A stretch of DNA of 64,000 nucleotides from Colias croceus (taxonomy: Eukaryota; Arthropoda; Insecta; Lepidoptera; Pieridae): assembly GCF_905220415.1 (NCBI RefSeq), contig NC_059568.1, positions 12,276,001-12,340,000 of the forward strand, given 5' to 3'. The notes below the pieces were generated by a model. It searched no databases, was not told where the DNA came from, and worked only from the letters and a program-made list of their open reading frames with translations. Position 1 is the stretch's first letter, and the number at the start of each line of letters is the position of its first letter. Positions 24,584-35,232 of the stretch are shown one piece after another. A program made the translations under genes and the position numbers.

Positions 24584-26877
24584 GTATACACCATAGAAAT
24601 CTAAATAACAAGACACTAGAAGTCGTAAGCGCGCGTGACATTGTCGCCGCTCAGGTGGTAACCATACCACAAGTGCGTTCGTCGCTGTTCAGTTGCTCTA
24701 GAGACGTGCGTGTGTAAACATGGTGTGTTTCAGCATTTCCCATTGCGGAAATACTTCCACAAGTTGTAATTATACTAACAAACGAAATAACATTTCATCG
24801 GTAAATATTTTTTTTTAGAAATAATGCCGAAACACAGCCGACCATTCTTATTATCACGTTTAACACAAATTTCAACCTGATTTCTATGAGTTTATGTTCA
24901 AAGTTATATCTATTGAAAATTGACAATCTCTGTTGTAGAAAAGCCGAAAGAAACAAAACGTCTCATATACTTAGGGGTGTTATTCTAAAATAAACCGTAA
25001 ATTCGTGCGTTAGGATACATATTCAAAAGCTTAATTTAATATTTATGTTAGTTTTCACTAAGTTCAAGCTGTCCAATAAAAGGCATAGTTTACTTGTGTG
25101 TACTGTTTAGCTATCGGTTTAAATGTGTTGATTTTGGCGACAGCGGTTTTCATACGAATTATGGTGTCCCTTCGTCCAGCATACTCACCATGGAATCCTG
25201 ATATTTCATGAATGTCAAAAAACTGTTCTGAAATAGTGCTAAATAGTGCCCAAAGGAAAAAAATAGTGCTCTTGTACTTGCGAAGTTATAGCCATAGTTC
25301 GATGAGTATGCTGGACGAAGGTTTCGCCCAGCATACTCACCTCCGTCCGGAGAATCTGTATACGCTTCAAACATAATTCATACTTCAAAAAATAGTTCCC
25401 AAATAGTGCCAAACGGTGCCCAAAAAGAAAAAACAGTGCTCGAATAACTTCGGAGTTACAGGCTTCGTTCAGTGAGTTGCTGGGCGTAGGTTCTACGCCC
25501 AGCATACTCACCTCAGTGCGCGAATATCGAACGAGCTATAGGTACAATTTACGTCTCAAAAAATTGTGCTTGAAATAGTGCCCAATATCAGTCCAATTTT
25601 TGCTTGACTTTTGACCTAGAAAACCATTAAATTTGATTGTAAACTTCTACATACATTACATTGAGTACAGTCGAATACAATATTATTAACTTTCTTTCTA
25701 ACAATTTTTGTCTTGTGTAAATTATTAATTGTCTATGTAAGGGAGTATTTACTTTAGAATCGCAATATTATTAATTACACATTATTTTAATACTTAATAC
25801 TTTATAATAATATGATTAAGCCTTCGCGCGTCGCATGGGACCCCGGTAGCTAGGAACAATGATTTTATATATTTTGTCTAGATCACGGCGCTTGAAGGAT
25901 TAAGATATCAAATGAAGTAAATCATGCATGAAAAATAAAGTTGCTGTTATTAATGCTTACATTACAACTGACAAAATTATTCAAAATAATCATTTTCCGG
26001 ATCAAGGACGGTACCACAACGTTTACGGAATTGACCTGTATTCCTCATGTGATAAAGTTCAATATAGTGTGGCAGTAATGGATGCACGTACGGTCAATAG
26101 GTATGGGGCTTACGACGCGCGGCGCCCGCGACGCAAATGAATATGTTTATGTTTAAATACTAGATGGCGCTGCCCTAACATCTTACGATTATTAGACAAG
26201 ACTGATCTGTATTTTGAAGGTGATAAGGGTCCATTTTGTGTCACAAAGCAATCGAAACGAACAAGCGCTTCTCAGTTTCTTTGTTTGTTTACTTCGTCGC
26301 ACATCATTATAATAACGCCGGCTTTTGAGTTTGACTACATAGTGGGTTGCAAAACCAAACAATGTGTTGGTGATGTCATTATTTACCTATATAAAATTGT
26401 GTATCTAGTACGTAATCAATATAGGAGCTGCACCCAAATCAGTAAGTATATTTCAATTTATAATAGTGGCATTCAACTAAATTGATTTTACACTCATTCA
26501 TTAATTGCACTGTAAAACTAGGTAGCAAGCGAGTTGTTTTTTACAAAAACACGTTCATTTTTTCGTTGAATATGACACTGTACACTTAAAATTAAGGACA
26601 TGCTTAAGAAGTTTTAAAAATGGGTACCTACTTAGTTACTTTTTTAAAGGTTTGATGTAGGTAGGTACACACATAATAACGTAATGTAACTTGTTTGTTT
26701 ATCTAATTGGATCTCAAATACCTATTTATATACCTACTTCTGCGGAGGCCTGGTTTTATCCTCCAATTCTACTGGAAATGAAACACTGTCTTATTTGCTA
26801 GGATATAATTTACTTTTCTTCAATTTTTTTATTACAAGCTTGTCCTCGTTACCCGTCAGGATCTGTTCTCGTCTTAA

Positions 26878-27243
26878 GAGGCCTACACCACCGAAACTAG
26901 CGCCGCCGAACATTTTATTTTTTTACTCCTTAACCAGATCAAATTTAAAAAATCTAGCTCGGTACTTTGCTAGTATATTACTTGTAGTATTTTTGGTATT
27001 ACTTTTCACTATTCTAACTGTTCATTATTCTAGAGAACTTTTGATTACCGCCAAAAGTGGCCACTTTTGGCGGTAATCAAAAGTTCTCCTAATTTACCAT
27101 TCGGTAAATAATGAAAAGTAATACCAAAAATACTACAAGTAATATACTAGCAAAGTACCGAGCTAGATTTTTTAAATTTGATCTGGTTTAGGAGTAAAAA
27201 AATAAAATGTTGGGGGGGCGCTAGTTTCGGTGGTGTAGTCGCC
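26878..27243. mobile_element. Hairpin MITE flanked by TTAA
   Basis: A near-palindrome centred between 27060 and 27061 (CCAAAAGTGG/CCACTTTTGG). The inverted arms are about 180 bp and start at TACACCACCGAAACTAGCGC on the left. TTAA lies on both sides (26874-26877 and 27244-27247), the target type of piggyBac-class elements, though the outermost 6 bp of the two ends differ. It is non-coding. Confidence 0.65.
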
Positions 27244-27526
27244 TTAAGTTCACGTTAGTTACATTTCAATATCGAAATAGGTAGAATCAGTCAGCGCGAG
27301 CGTCGGTAGTAAGTATAAACGTAACTATAGAATTAACACAGATGTATTTTTTAGATAATATGACGTGAAGTGAAGACTATTACCGATTGTCATCCGGATT
27401 TTTCAAGATATTAATTTTATTGGCTGCAAATGACTGTTTTTATTAAGACAAACACACAATGCAATGAAGTAATAGACTTCATTTACGCTTAAAGTTTCAT
27501 TCATTTATTATTATTTATAAAATATA

Positions 27527-27933
27527 TGACGGAAGAAGAGGCCCAAGGCCATTTTTTAAAAAGAGTGACGTCAGCAATTCTGACGTCACCATCATCAGGG
27601 CAGGCGCTCATACTCGAAGTGGAACGCCTGTAGGTATTTTTACTGCCCTTTTATTCCACGTCGTAATTACAGAGAGAGCTCCGAACGCTCCAACGGCCGG
27701 CGCGTGAATGTGCTCTGTGCCGTCGGACGCTCGTATTTAAATTAAACCATGACTCACAAGAATTAGTTTGAGAGTGTTGCCACTCTAATTTTTGCAATGA
27801 ATTTTTATCATTTTTAACAAACATTAATTATTTCGTTAATTTAACCACTTATTTAAAAAGATTTAAGTAAACTTTAGCTAGTTATAATTATTTAGTAGTT
27901 TGACGGTAGTCGTTTATTGTCGTTGCGCCGACA
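27527..27933. repeat. Left LTR of the miniature retrotransposon
   Basis: 407 bp, starting TGACGGAAGAAGAGGCCC and ending TTGCGCCGACA. It contains the palindrome-like TGACGTCAGCAATTCTGACG near 27569. Identical by eye to 28789-29195. Confidence 0.75.
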
Positions 27934-28025
27934 CGGCCATACTGACAGGCGGTGCGCGCTCTGCACCAGCCTCGTTGTAAAAGTCTGTAACAATGTCAAG
28001 TTATAATCTTGGAATGTTTTTTGTC

Positions 28026-28207
28026 GGTTCTCGGAGAGTCTCGAAGGTTCTCGTAGATTTCTCGGAGGTTCTCGTAGATTTCTCGGAGGTTCTCGTAGAT
28101 TTCTCGGAGGTTGGTTCTCATAGATTTCTCGGAGGGTCTCGTAGATTCTCGTAGGTTCTCGAAGGTTCTCGTAGATTCTCGGAGGTTCTCGAAGGTTCTC
28201 GTAGATT
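28026..28207. promoter_or_regulatory. Heat-shock-element-like array 1
   Basis: TTC and GAA-like triplets alternate every 5 bp for about 180 bp, in units of 20-21 bp such as TTCTCGGAGGTTCTCGTAGA. Perfect TTCnnGAAnnTTC cores occur at 28156-28168 and 28186-28198, and a near-perfect one around 28040. This is the consensus bound by heat-shock factor trimers. That it acts this way is inference. Confidence 0.45.
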
Positions 28208-28526
28208 TTAACTGTTTTATTAAGAAATCAGTTTTTTGTACTCACATTATTTAATCTAAGAAGCTAATCATGTTCTGACATGAAATAATGACAACTATTC
28301 ATCCACAAAATACTAAACCAAAGTTACGTCTAACACGGCCATATTGACAATCGTACGTCCTCGTACGCCTTTTCTCGTATTACAACACTACGGTAGTTCA
28401 TCTCGGGATTTCAAAAACACACTGCCTCGGCCACACTGACCTTACATAACACTAAACACTCCACATGACAGAAGCAGTCCGTTCGCGTATCATGCGACCA
28501 ACACCTACTCTTTGTGACATAGGCAG

Positions 28527-28592
28527 ATTCTCGAAGGTTCTCGTAGATTTCTCGGAGGTTCTCGTAGATTTCTCGGAGGTTCTCGTAGATTT
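28527..28592. promoter_or_regulatory. Heat-shock-element-like array 2
   Basis: The same 21-bp unit in a shorter array; a perfect TTCnnGAAnnTTC core lies at 28528-28540. Confidence 0.45.
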
Positions 28593-28788
28593 ATGCTTAT
28601 CACAAAGAGAGGCGCAGATAGCACGCACAATTCCTTCGATGAACCACACTCCCGTTACAATAATCCACGTAACAAACTTTTACTTTACACAACGCACGAG
28701 AAAAACACAAACGCCAGTATGCCGTTACAAAACTACGTAAACGTTTAAAATTTAAAAAGAGTGAGCTTGAATTCTATCCCACTTCTGA

Positions 28789-29195
28789 TGACGGAAGAAG
28801 AGGCCCAAGGCCATTTTTTAAAAAGAGTGACGTCAGCAATTCTGACGTCACCATCATCAGGGCAGGCGCTCATACTCGAAGTGGAACGCCTGTAGGTATT
28901 TTTACTGCCCTTTTATTCCACGTCGTAATTACAGAGAGAGCTCCGAACGCTCCAACGGCCGGCGCGTGAATGTGCTCTGTGCCGTCGGACGCTCGTATTT
29001 AAATTAAACCATGACTCACAAGAATTAGTTTGAGAGTGTTGCCACTCTAATTTTTGCAATGAATTTTTATCATTTTTAACAAACATTAATTATTTCGTTA
29101 ATTTAACCACTTATTTAAAAAGATTTAAGTAAACTTTAGCTAGTTATAATTATTTAGTAGTTTGACGGTAGTCGTTTATTGTCGTTGCGCCGACA
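28789..29195. repeat. Right LTR of the miniature retrotransposon
   Basis: 407 bp, same start and end as the left LTR; followed by TATA of the target duplication. Confidence 0.75.
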
Positions 29196-29888
29196 TATAT
29201 AATAATGCATTTAATCGAAAGTTTTTGACATGTGAGAAAATACCATAATTATTTCCAATAACATGAAGTCTACAATTAGAAAGTTTAATATTTTTGTCCA
29301 AAAACATGTGTCGACGACTGTACCCCATTTTACGTTAGTATGTAGAAGTTTACATTAAAATTTAATGGTTTTCTAAGTCAAAAGTCAAGCAAAAATTGGA
29401 CTGATATTGGGCACTATTTCAAGTACAATTTTTTGAGACGTAAATTATACCTATAGCTCGTTCGATATTCGCGCACTGAGGTGAGTATGCTGGGCGTAGA
29501 ACCTACGCCCAGCATACTCACTGAACGAAGCCTATAACTCCGAAGTTATTCGAGCACTGTTTTTTCTTTTTGGGCACCGTTTGGCACTATTTGGGAACTA
29601 TTTTTTGAAGTATGAATTATGTTTGAAGCGTATACAGATTCTCCGGACGGAGGTGAGTATGCTGGGCGAAACCTTCGTCCAGCATACTCATCGAACTATG
29701 GCTATAACTTCGCAAGTACAAGAGCACTATTTTTTTCCTTTGGGCACTATTTAGCACTATTTCAGAACAGTTTTTTGACATTCATAAAATATCAGGATTC
29801 CATGGTGAGTATGCTGGACGAAGGGACACGAATTATGACATTATAGCACCTCTATGTGTCTTGTTATTTAGATTTCTATGGTATACAC

Positions 29889-32800
29889 ACTTCACTTATT
29901 AAAAAAAATATTGTCTGTGAAATAATTTTGAACTATTGTTTTTATTGATCAAAGAATCTGAAGATGGACTACCCATGCAAATACGGCCGTACCTATTGTG
30001 AATTTACTAAAAATTTATTATAGACTAGCTTTCCGCCCGCGGCTTCGCCCGCGTTTTCAAAGAAAAACCCGTTCCCGTAGGATTTCCGGGATAAAACCTA
30101 TCCTATGTCCTTTCTCGGGTATCAAAATAACTCTATACCAAATTTCATGCAAATTGGTTCAGTAGTTAAGGCGTGATTGAGTAACAGACAGACAGAGTTA
30201 ATTTCGCATTTATAATATTAGTATGGATGGGATGGTCGATGTTTTCAAATGTCAACTAGGTACACGATTATGGGCATTAATATTCGGTAACGCATTACGT
30301 ATATGGCCTCAGGCCTGTACGGTTTGTGGCACGGACATACAGACAAGGCTGCTCTTCAGATCGGATTCCAGAAATAGCGACGTTGCGTAAAAATGTTTCC
30401 AATATATTGTATGACGTATAATATTCACTGGTCTATGTCGTTCAGAAACCCGGATTTGTCTCAATATTTTTGTGGAAATTCGTTAATAAATACACATTCC
30501 AAAATATTTTCGACTTAGCCATACTGCCTAATTAAGCATAAAAGGATGTTGTGAGTAGTAGATAATTTAAATAGTGTAAGATATTTAACTATCTATTAAC
30601 GCATTTCTAATAAAAGTTTGTAAACATCCACATAAAAAAGACCGTCAACTTAAAAATAAAAGAAATCATTGTAAGTAGCGATTTTGAAGTACTTGTGAAT
30701 TTATAAATGGACTTATTCCATTGAATTTGTAACTTTCAGAAAGTTTAGATTGACGTTAAAATTTTTACCATCTTGACCAATAAATAGAGTTTTTCAGATA
30801 TACACAATGCCACGTTGTCGTCATCTCGGCAACAGATCAGTATATTGCATTATTGTTGAAATACATCTCTCATTTTGATGGATGCGTTAAATTTTATTTA
30901 TCCCCATAAATATATGGGCACTAATTGATACATGTAATTAAAGCTATTGTTAAATTTCACTCATTAAAAAAATCATATTTGCAACGAATATGTAGGTAGA
31001 TACAGAGAGAAGGTCAATAATTGCAAAGTTGACGCTAAGTGTGTAGGAGAGCGCTGAGTGGATGCCGGGACGACTGATGCGTGTTAGACAGGGATACATT
31101 TTGTCAAAATTTAAAGTATTTCCATAGTTTTCATACCATAGGTATAATTAATAATATATGTTTACATTATATATTTAATTCATAGTGGGCAAAAAATGCC
31201 GTGTAAATTAAAATGCCTGTAGGTCGAAAAAAAGTATTAAATTTTGTGAAAAATTTCAGAATTACTATTGTGAATATTTATCTTATTTGCTTTAGCTACT
31301 TAAGTATAAACAGATATACCTATTATGTAATAAAATAAGGTACACGGGACTTAATGTGACCATTATAGTGAATGTTGAAAACAATTTACTGTATTTGTTA
31401 TGTTTGTTTAGTAGTGATGCGTGATCATTAAACGGACTCGATATTATGTTTTATGTTATACTTTCTGTAAGCAGATAGAGCATTTTAAATAAAGATACCA
31501 TTCTAACACGATGTTTTATTTACTGGCTTCCCACTGCTCCATAAAAATATGCAATAATATCACATTGTAATACTGTGATATCTTATAGCTACCACACATA
31601 ATCATCGTAAGCCTTATATTTTACCTTATATTTTATACCTAGTACCAACTAAGGGGCCGGTGACCACTTGTAAGCGATCAGGGGATATTAACCATTAGGA
31701 GTGGTCACGTGTAGCTTAAATTATGTCACATGTCTCGAACATTTTGATAGATACATAACTAGGGTACTCCGATTTACTCGAAATGTTTTCTTTCACTGGT
31801 TGAAACAGTAGTGATGAATGACGTGAAGTAGATGAAGTACATGAATTATTGAAAAAGATTAAAAATTTTAGACACATTTTTTTGAATTGTAAAGTCCGAG
31901 TCACTAACGCACCACTAGATACAGCCATACAGCTCACAACCTTAGATTATATGGAAAACCATTGAATAGGTAACTAAAATTTATTTGAGGTTCATAGGTA
32001 CCTAGGTAACTAGTTACATAACACTTACGAATATCAAATATACCATTGGAATCTACAGATACATTCGTTTGATATGATTTTAAATCATATTCCTAAGATA
32101 CATAAATGTTACTAATATTCTTGATAATATAAAGTTAGTTAGCTAGGTCGATTGTTTGTTTGAACACACTATTCTCGGGAACAACTGGACCCAATTCAAA
32201 AGTTCACTGTTGCGTTGAAAATACGTAGACATTATATTTTTTTCAGACATTATTCAACTATTACTTAGTTACTACTTAAAATGTTACAACCATTGGTTAC
32301 AACAATAAAAGTTAAGTATTAAAAAAAAATATATATATAAAAAATTTTGGAGTTTCGTTGCGTTCGCGTTTCTTGAATTATTGTTTTATGAATTCTACGC
32401 TACTATTTATTAGTCTATTACATAATACATAGTATCAAGTATGTTTACATTTCAAGTACCTACCTGTCTAATTAGGTCTTAGGTAATCCAGCGTTACGTA
32501 AACGAATATTCATCTTTACATTGGTCGGTAGGTACCAAGCTACTGTCCTCTAATAATAATTATCTACGAATTTACAAGGCCAGTATAAATTAGATTTTAG
32601 GAAATTACTCCTTATACATAGGTAGTTAGGTAACATTGTTATTAAAAATCTAATTAAATTTTTAAACATTATTTTTTATTCTTATTTCTTATTGTTTTTA
32701 AATTATTAACAACATTTAGGTATCTACTAATAACTTATTACTTTTTAATGTCCTGAATTTCATCTAAATAATTCCAAATGTTGTTTTTTAAACTTGTTAA

Positions 32801-33035
32801 CAAACGTAACTCACAATTTCCAATGATCTGCATATTTTTTCTGAAATGCAGTAATAAATTGCATTAACAAGACTCCGTATATTTCCATATAGTTTCTTTT
32901 ATAATCAATATACTTTGAAATAAAGTAATTTGATCTTAAAAATCAGTCAATAAATTAATAAATTAACAACAGAAACACGGCTATAATCTGTACTTTAATA
33001 AAAAAACTTAAATATGTGCACAAAACATAATACAT
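29889..33035. other. Intergenic sequence, AT-rich
   Basis: Apart from the retroposon at 30024-30227 and a small reverse fragment near 32150-32215 (of the family seen at 62481), I see no gene. AATAAA-like signals are scattered and not informative. Confidence 0.5.
30024..30227 (+). repeat. Lepidopteran retroposon (RTE/SINE-like), well preserved
   Basis: It starts GACTAGCTTTCCGCCCGCGG, continues with CCTATCCTATGTCCTTTCTC and TTCATGCAAATTGGTTCAGT, and ends ...TATAATATTAGTATGGAT. This short family is widespread in Lepidoptera; the ending resembles RTE-type LINE 3' ends. It has no coding capacity. Confidence 0.65.
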
Positions 33036-33039
33036 AGGT

Positions 33040-33324
33040 AGTTACGCATCCACCCCAACCCTCTGTATTAGGTTGAGCAATAGCCTTCCGCTGGCCTCAG
33101 CAAGACCACCGGAAAGTTCTTGCAATTTAACATAAGCATTCCACATAATGGAAAACATTTGTTTCGCAATAAGGTATCGCTTGTATCATTGCATGTAATT
33201 CTGGCATTAACATTTGTGACTCCAAATCGTCCACTTGTTATAGTTAAGTAATTAAATAAGTTTAAGTTTAATTTTATTTTATTTCTTTTTTAAAAAAGTC
33301 AAATCGCTCCCGCAAAGTTTAACT
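33040..33324 (+). repeat. 5' LTR of errantivirus
   Basis: 285 bp from AGTTACGCATCC to CGCAAAGTTTAACT, preceded by AGGT. It matches 39487-39771 throughout by eye. Confidence 0.9.
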
Positions 33325-33343
33325 GGCGCAGCCGGTAGGATAG
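33324..33343 (+). other. Primer-binding site, tRNA-Ser type
   Basis: TGGCGCAGCCGGTAGGATAG, whose first T is the last base of the LTR. Errantiviruses of the 17.6/TED group use a TGGCGCAG-type site complementary to the 3' end of tRNA-Ser. Confidence 0.7.
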
Positions 33344-33460
33344 CCACATAAGGTCTGCATGTCTAGAGGTCTTCAAAATTAGCCCTAGAACATTGCTATA
33401 AAGGCCGTGCTATCCTAAAAGAACCGAAAAATAAATTTGTTAAACGACCACGACGAGGAC

Positions 33461-33480
33461 ATGGGATCGACGATCGGTTG
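33461..33480 (+). other. Possible env leader with splice donor
   Basis: An ATG at 33461 is followed after 20 nt by a strong donor (GTGAGT at 33481). An acceptor at 37775-37776 is phase-compatible with the env frame. Errantiviruses make env from a spliced subgenomic RNA, so this short leader could supply the env start. Inference from phase and position. Confidence 0.4.
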
Positions 33481-34053
33481 GTGAGTAAAACTTTTTGCCA
33501 TCCTTTCTGATATATTCCTATATCCTTTTTACGAGAGTGTAATTTTGACTTTTAATTATTTTTTTTTACTGTTATTTTGGGATTGAACGTCTCTCATTAT
33601 AACGGATCTGGTTTTAATATGAAATTCTATTAAATCAGTAATTAGTTATAACTTATACAATAAGGAATATCGTATTTAATTCTAAGAATTGTCTTGCATA
33701 AAACTCTGCACAGACTAATTAGCTATAGAGTGTAATTTAAATAAAAGTTTTACATAAGAAAAGTAAATGAATTTTTGCATAAAGAAATATTAATATTAAT
33801 TGATTTAAATGATCTCAAAATTGATCGTAATTCAATTAATAATTTTTATATTTTATATGTGATTTTATACTATTTCAAGTTTTAATTTTTATAGTAATTG
33901 GTAACATATAATTTTTTTTTATTCTGCTATATTTTAATAATTTTTATTATATTGTGTTTTAATTGATTTCTGTGTGTGTGTGATTTTTATAATTCGAAAT
34001 TATTGTAATTGGTTAAAGACTTCAGAACTTTAATTACTCTGTACTTATTTAAC

Positions 34054-35232
34054 ATGGAAAGCGTAAACGTAATAACAATTCCGAGTGATATGTTAAAGCT
34101 TATTCCTCTTTTTGGTGGAGACAAAAGAATTTTGAATTTATTCTTTCGAAAATGTGAATATATAATTAATAAATTTAGAGGGCATGAAGAACAGAATATT
34201 TACGTTTTACATGCCATAACTAGTAGATTAATAGGCGATGCCGCCGCGTTATTATCCGAGCGCGAAGACATTAATACTTGGCCCGCTTTAAAGGAATTAC
34301 TAGAACAGCATTTTGGTGATCCGCGTAGTGAGGATTGCACAAAAATCTCTCTCGAGTCCTGTAAAATTAAATCCGGCGAAAGTTACCTTGAATTTTGTAA
34401 TAGGATACAGAATATTCGATCATTATTAATATCGAAGGTAAATTTATCAGTAGATACGGAAATTAAACGCGCGAAAATTGCGATTTATAATCATACAGCC
34501 CTAAACGTTTTCTTGTATAATTTACCCGAAAGCATGGTGCGTATTGTAAGACTAAAATCACCTAGTACATTAGAACAGGCTTTAGAAATCGTTTTAGAAG
34601 AAGTTAATTTTCACGAGCAATACCAATCACGCAATCGTATCCACAATAATACAACGGTGCCGAAGCAAACGCCTAACGTTACGGTGCCCCAATTTTTACA
34701 AAATAATTCTCAACAAAGATTTAATTTTGGGATACCAAATGTACCTCAAAAATTTGGTTTTAAATTTACACCTCAACAACCACTTAATAATAACCCACAG
34801 TTCGGGTATAGGCCTTCATTCAATCAAAATCCACAATTTGGTTATAGGCCTCCTCAAACTCTTGGTATGAAGCCACAGAATTTCGGTCAAAGACCTCCTC
34901 AAAATAACCACTTTGAGACTACTGACGTTTCCATGAGGACGGCACCCCCTCGACCACAAAATATAACTCAGCCAGGTTTTAGAGTGAACGAAACCGACTT
35001 ACTGTATAATGACAATTATTACTATGACTACAATCCTTACGACTATACGAATTACTATAGCTATAATCCTTACGACTATACGAATTACTATGGCTGTAAT
35101 CCTTACGATACGAATTACGAATACGATGAGAATGAGATTTATACACCCACTGACGATACTCAAGACATTAATGTGCTTCCGTCTGATGAAAAAAATTTTC
35201 AAACGAAAGCCTCTACCAAGAAAAAATCATAG
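34054..35232 (+). CDS. gag: Errantivirus Gag
   Basis: An open frame of 392 codons from the ATG at 34054 (the frame is open from 34009 but without an ATG). The N-terminal half has the gypsy-type capsid character (ESCKIKSGESYLEFCNRIQN about residues 106-125). The C-terminal third is Asn/Gln/Pro-rich, then has Tyr-rich near-repeats (NPYDYTNYY). I see no CCHC zinc knuckle, which many errantivirus Gags also lack. It ends at TAG 35230-35232, just after AAGAAAAAATC, where pol is in the -1 frame. A -1 slip on the A-run is the likely route to Gag-Pol. No internal break seen. Confidence 0.85.
   Translation: MESVNVITIPSDMLKLIPLFGGDKRILNLFFRKCEYIINKFRGHEEQNIYVLHAITSRLIGDAAALLSEREDINTWPALKELLEQHFGDPRSEDCTKISLESCKIKSGESYLEFCNRIQNIRSLLISKVNLSVDTEIKRAKIAIYNHTALNVFLYNLPESMVRIVRLKSPSTLEQALEIVLEEVNFHEQYQSRNRIHNNTTVPKQTPNVTVPQFLQNNSQQRFNFGIPNVPQKFGFKFTPQQPLNNNPQFGYRPSFNQNPQFGYRPPQTLGMKPQNFGQRPPQNNHFETTDVSMRTAPPRPQNITQPGFRVNETDLLYNDNYYYDYNPYDYTNYYSYNPYDYTNYYGCNPYDTNYEYDENEIYTPTDDTQDINVLPSDEKNFQTKASTKKKS

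Larger units (their letters stand above)
27527..29195. mobile_element. Miniature LTR retrotransposon (TRIM-like), recently inserted
   Basis: Two 407-bp direct repeats (27527-27933 and 28789-29195) read the same by eye, begin with TG and end with CA. TATA flanks both outer ends as a target-site duplication (4 bp, or 5 bp if the end is set one base in). The 855-bp interior codes for nothing recognisable. I see no convincing tRNA primer site or polypurine tract on either strand, so orientation is unknown. The element must use proteins from an autonomous relative. Identical LTRs imply recent insertion. Its interior carries heat-shock-element-like arrays. Confidence 0.75.
24584..29888. mobile_element. 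Foldback-like element with ~490-bp inverted arms
   Basis: The left arm 25164-25654 and right arm 29339-29828 are inverted copies with few differences. An outer ~32-bp inverted pair (24584-24615 and 29856-29888, around CATAGAAATCTAAATAAC) suggests the true ends, with about 550 bp present only on the left side. Each arm is modular: about three ~170-bp units, each beginning with a palindrome built on GAGTATGCTGGGCG and continuing with GGCACTATTT-type phrases. No transposase is visible. The interior carries two younger insertions, at 26878-27243 and 27527-29195. Confidence 0.65.

Noticed and set aside
24526..24717. 63-codon plus-strand frame with a GC-richer end
   Set aside because: It straddles the outer end of the foldback element, with no splice signals or motif.
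25159..25374. 71-codon open frame in the left foldback arm, mirrored at 29619-29846
   Set aside because: It is open in both arms only because the arms are inverted copies. It overlaps palindromic modules, shifts at the ends and has no protein motif.
28452..28649. Minus-strand frame with STRTSEK repeats
   Set aside because: It is the translation of the 21-bp TTCTCGGAGG array; the repeat explains it.
34999..35202. Minus-strand Ile/Val-rich frame that looks like a membrane peptide
   Set aside because: It is the antisense of the Tyr/Asn/Asp-rich end of Gag.
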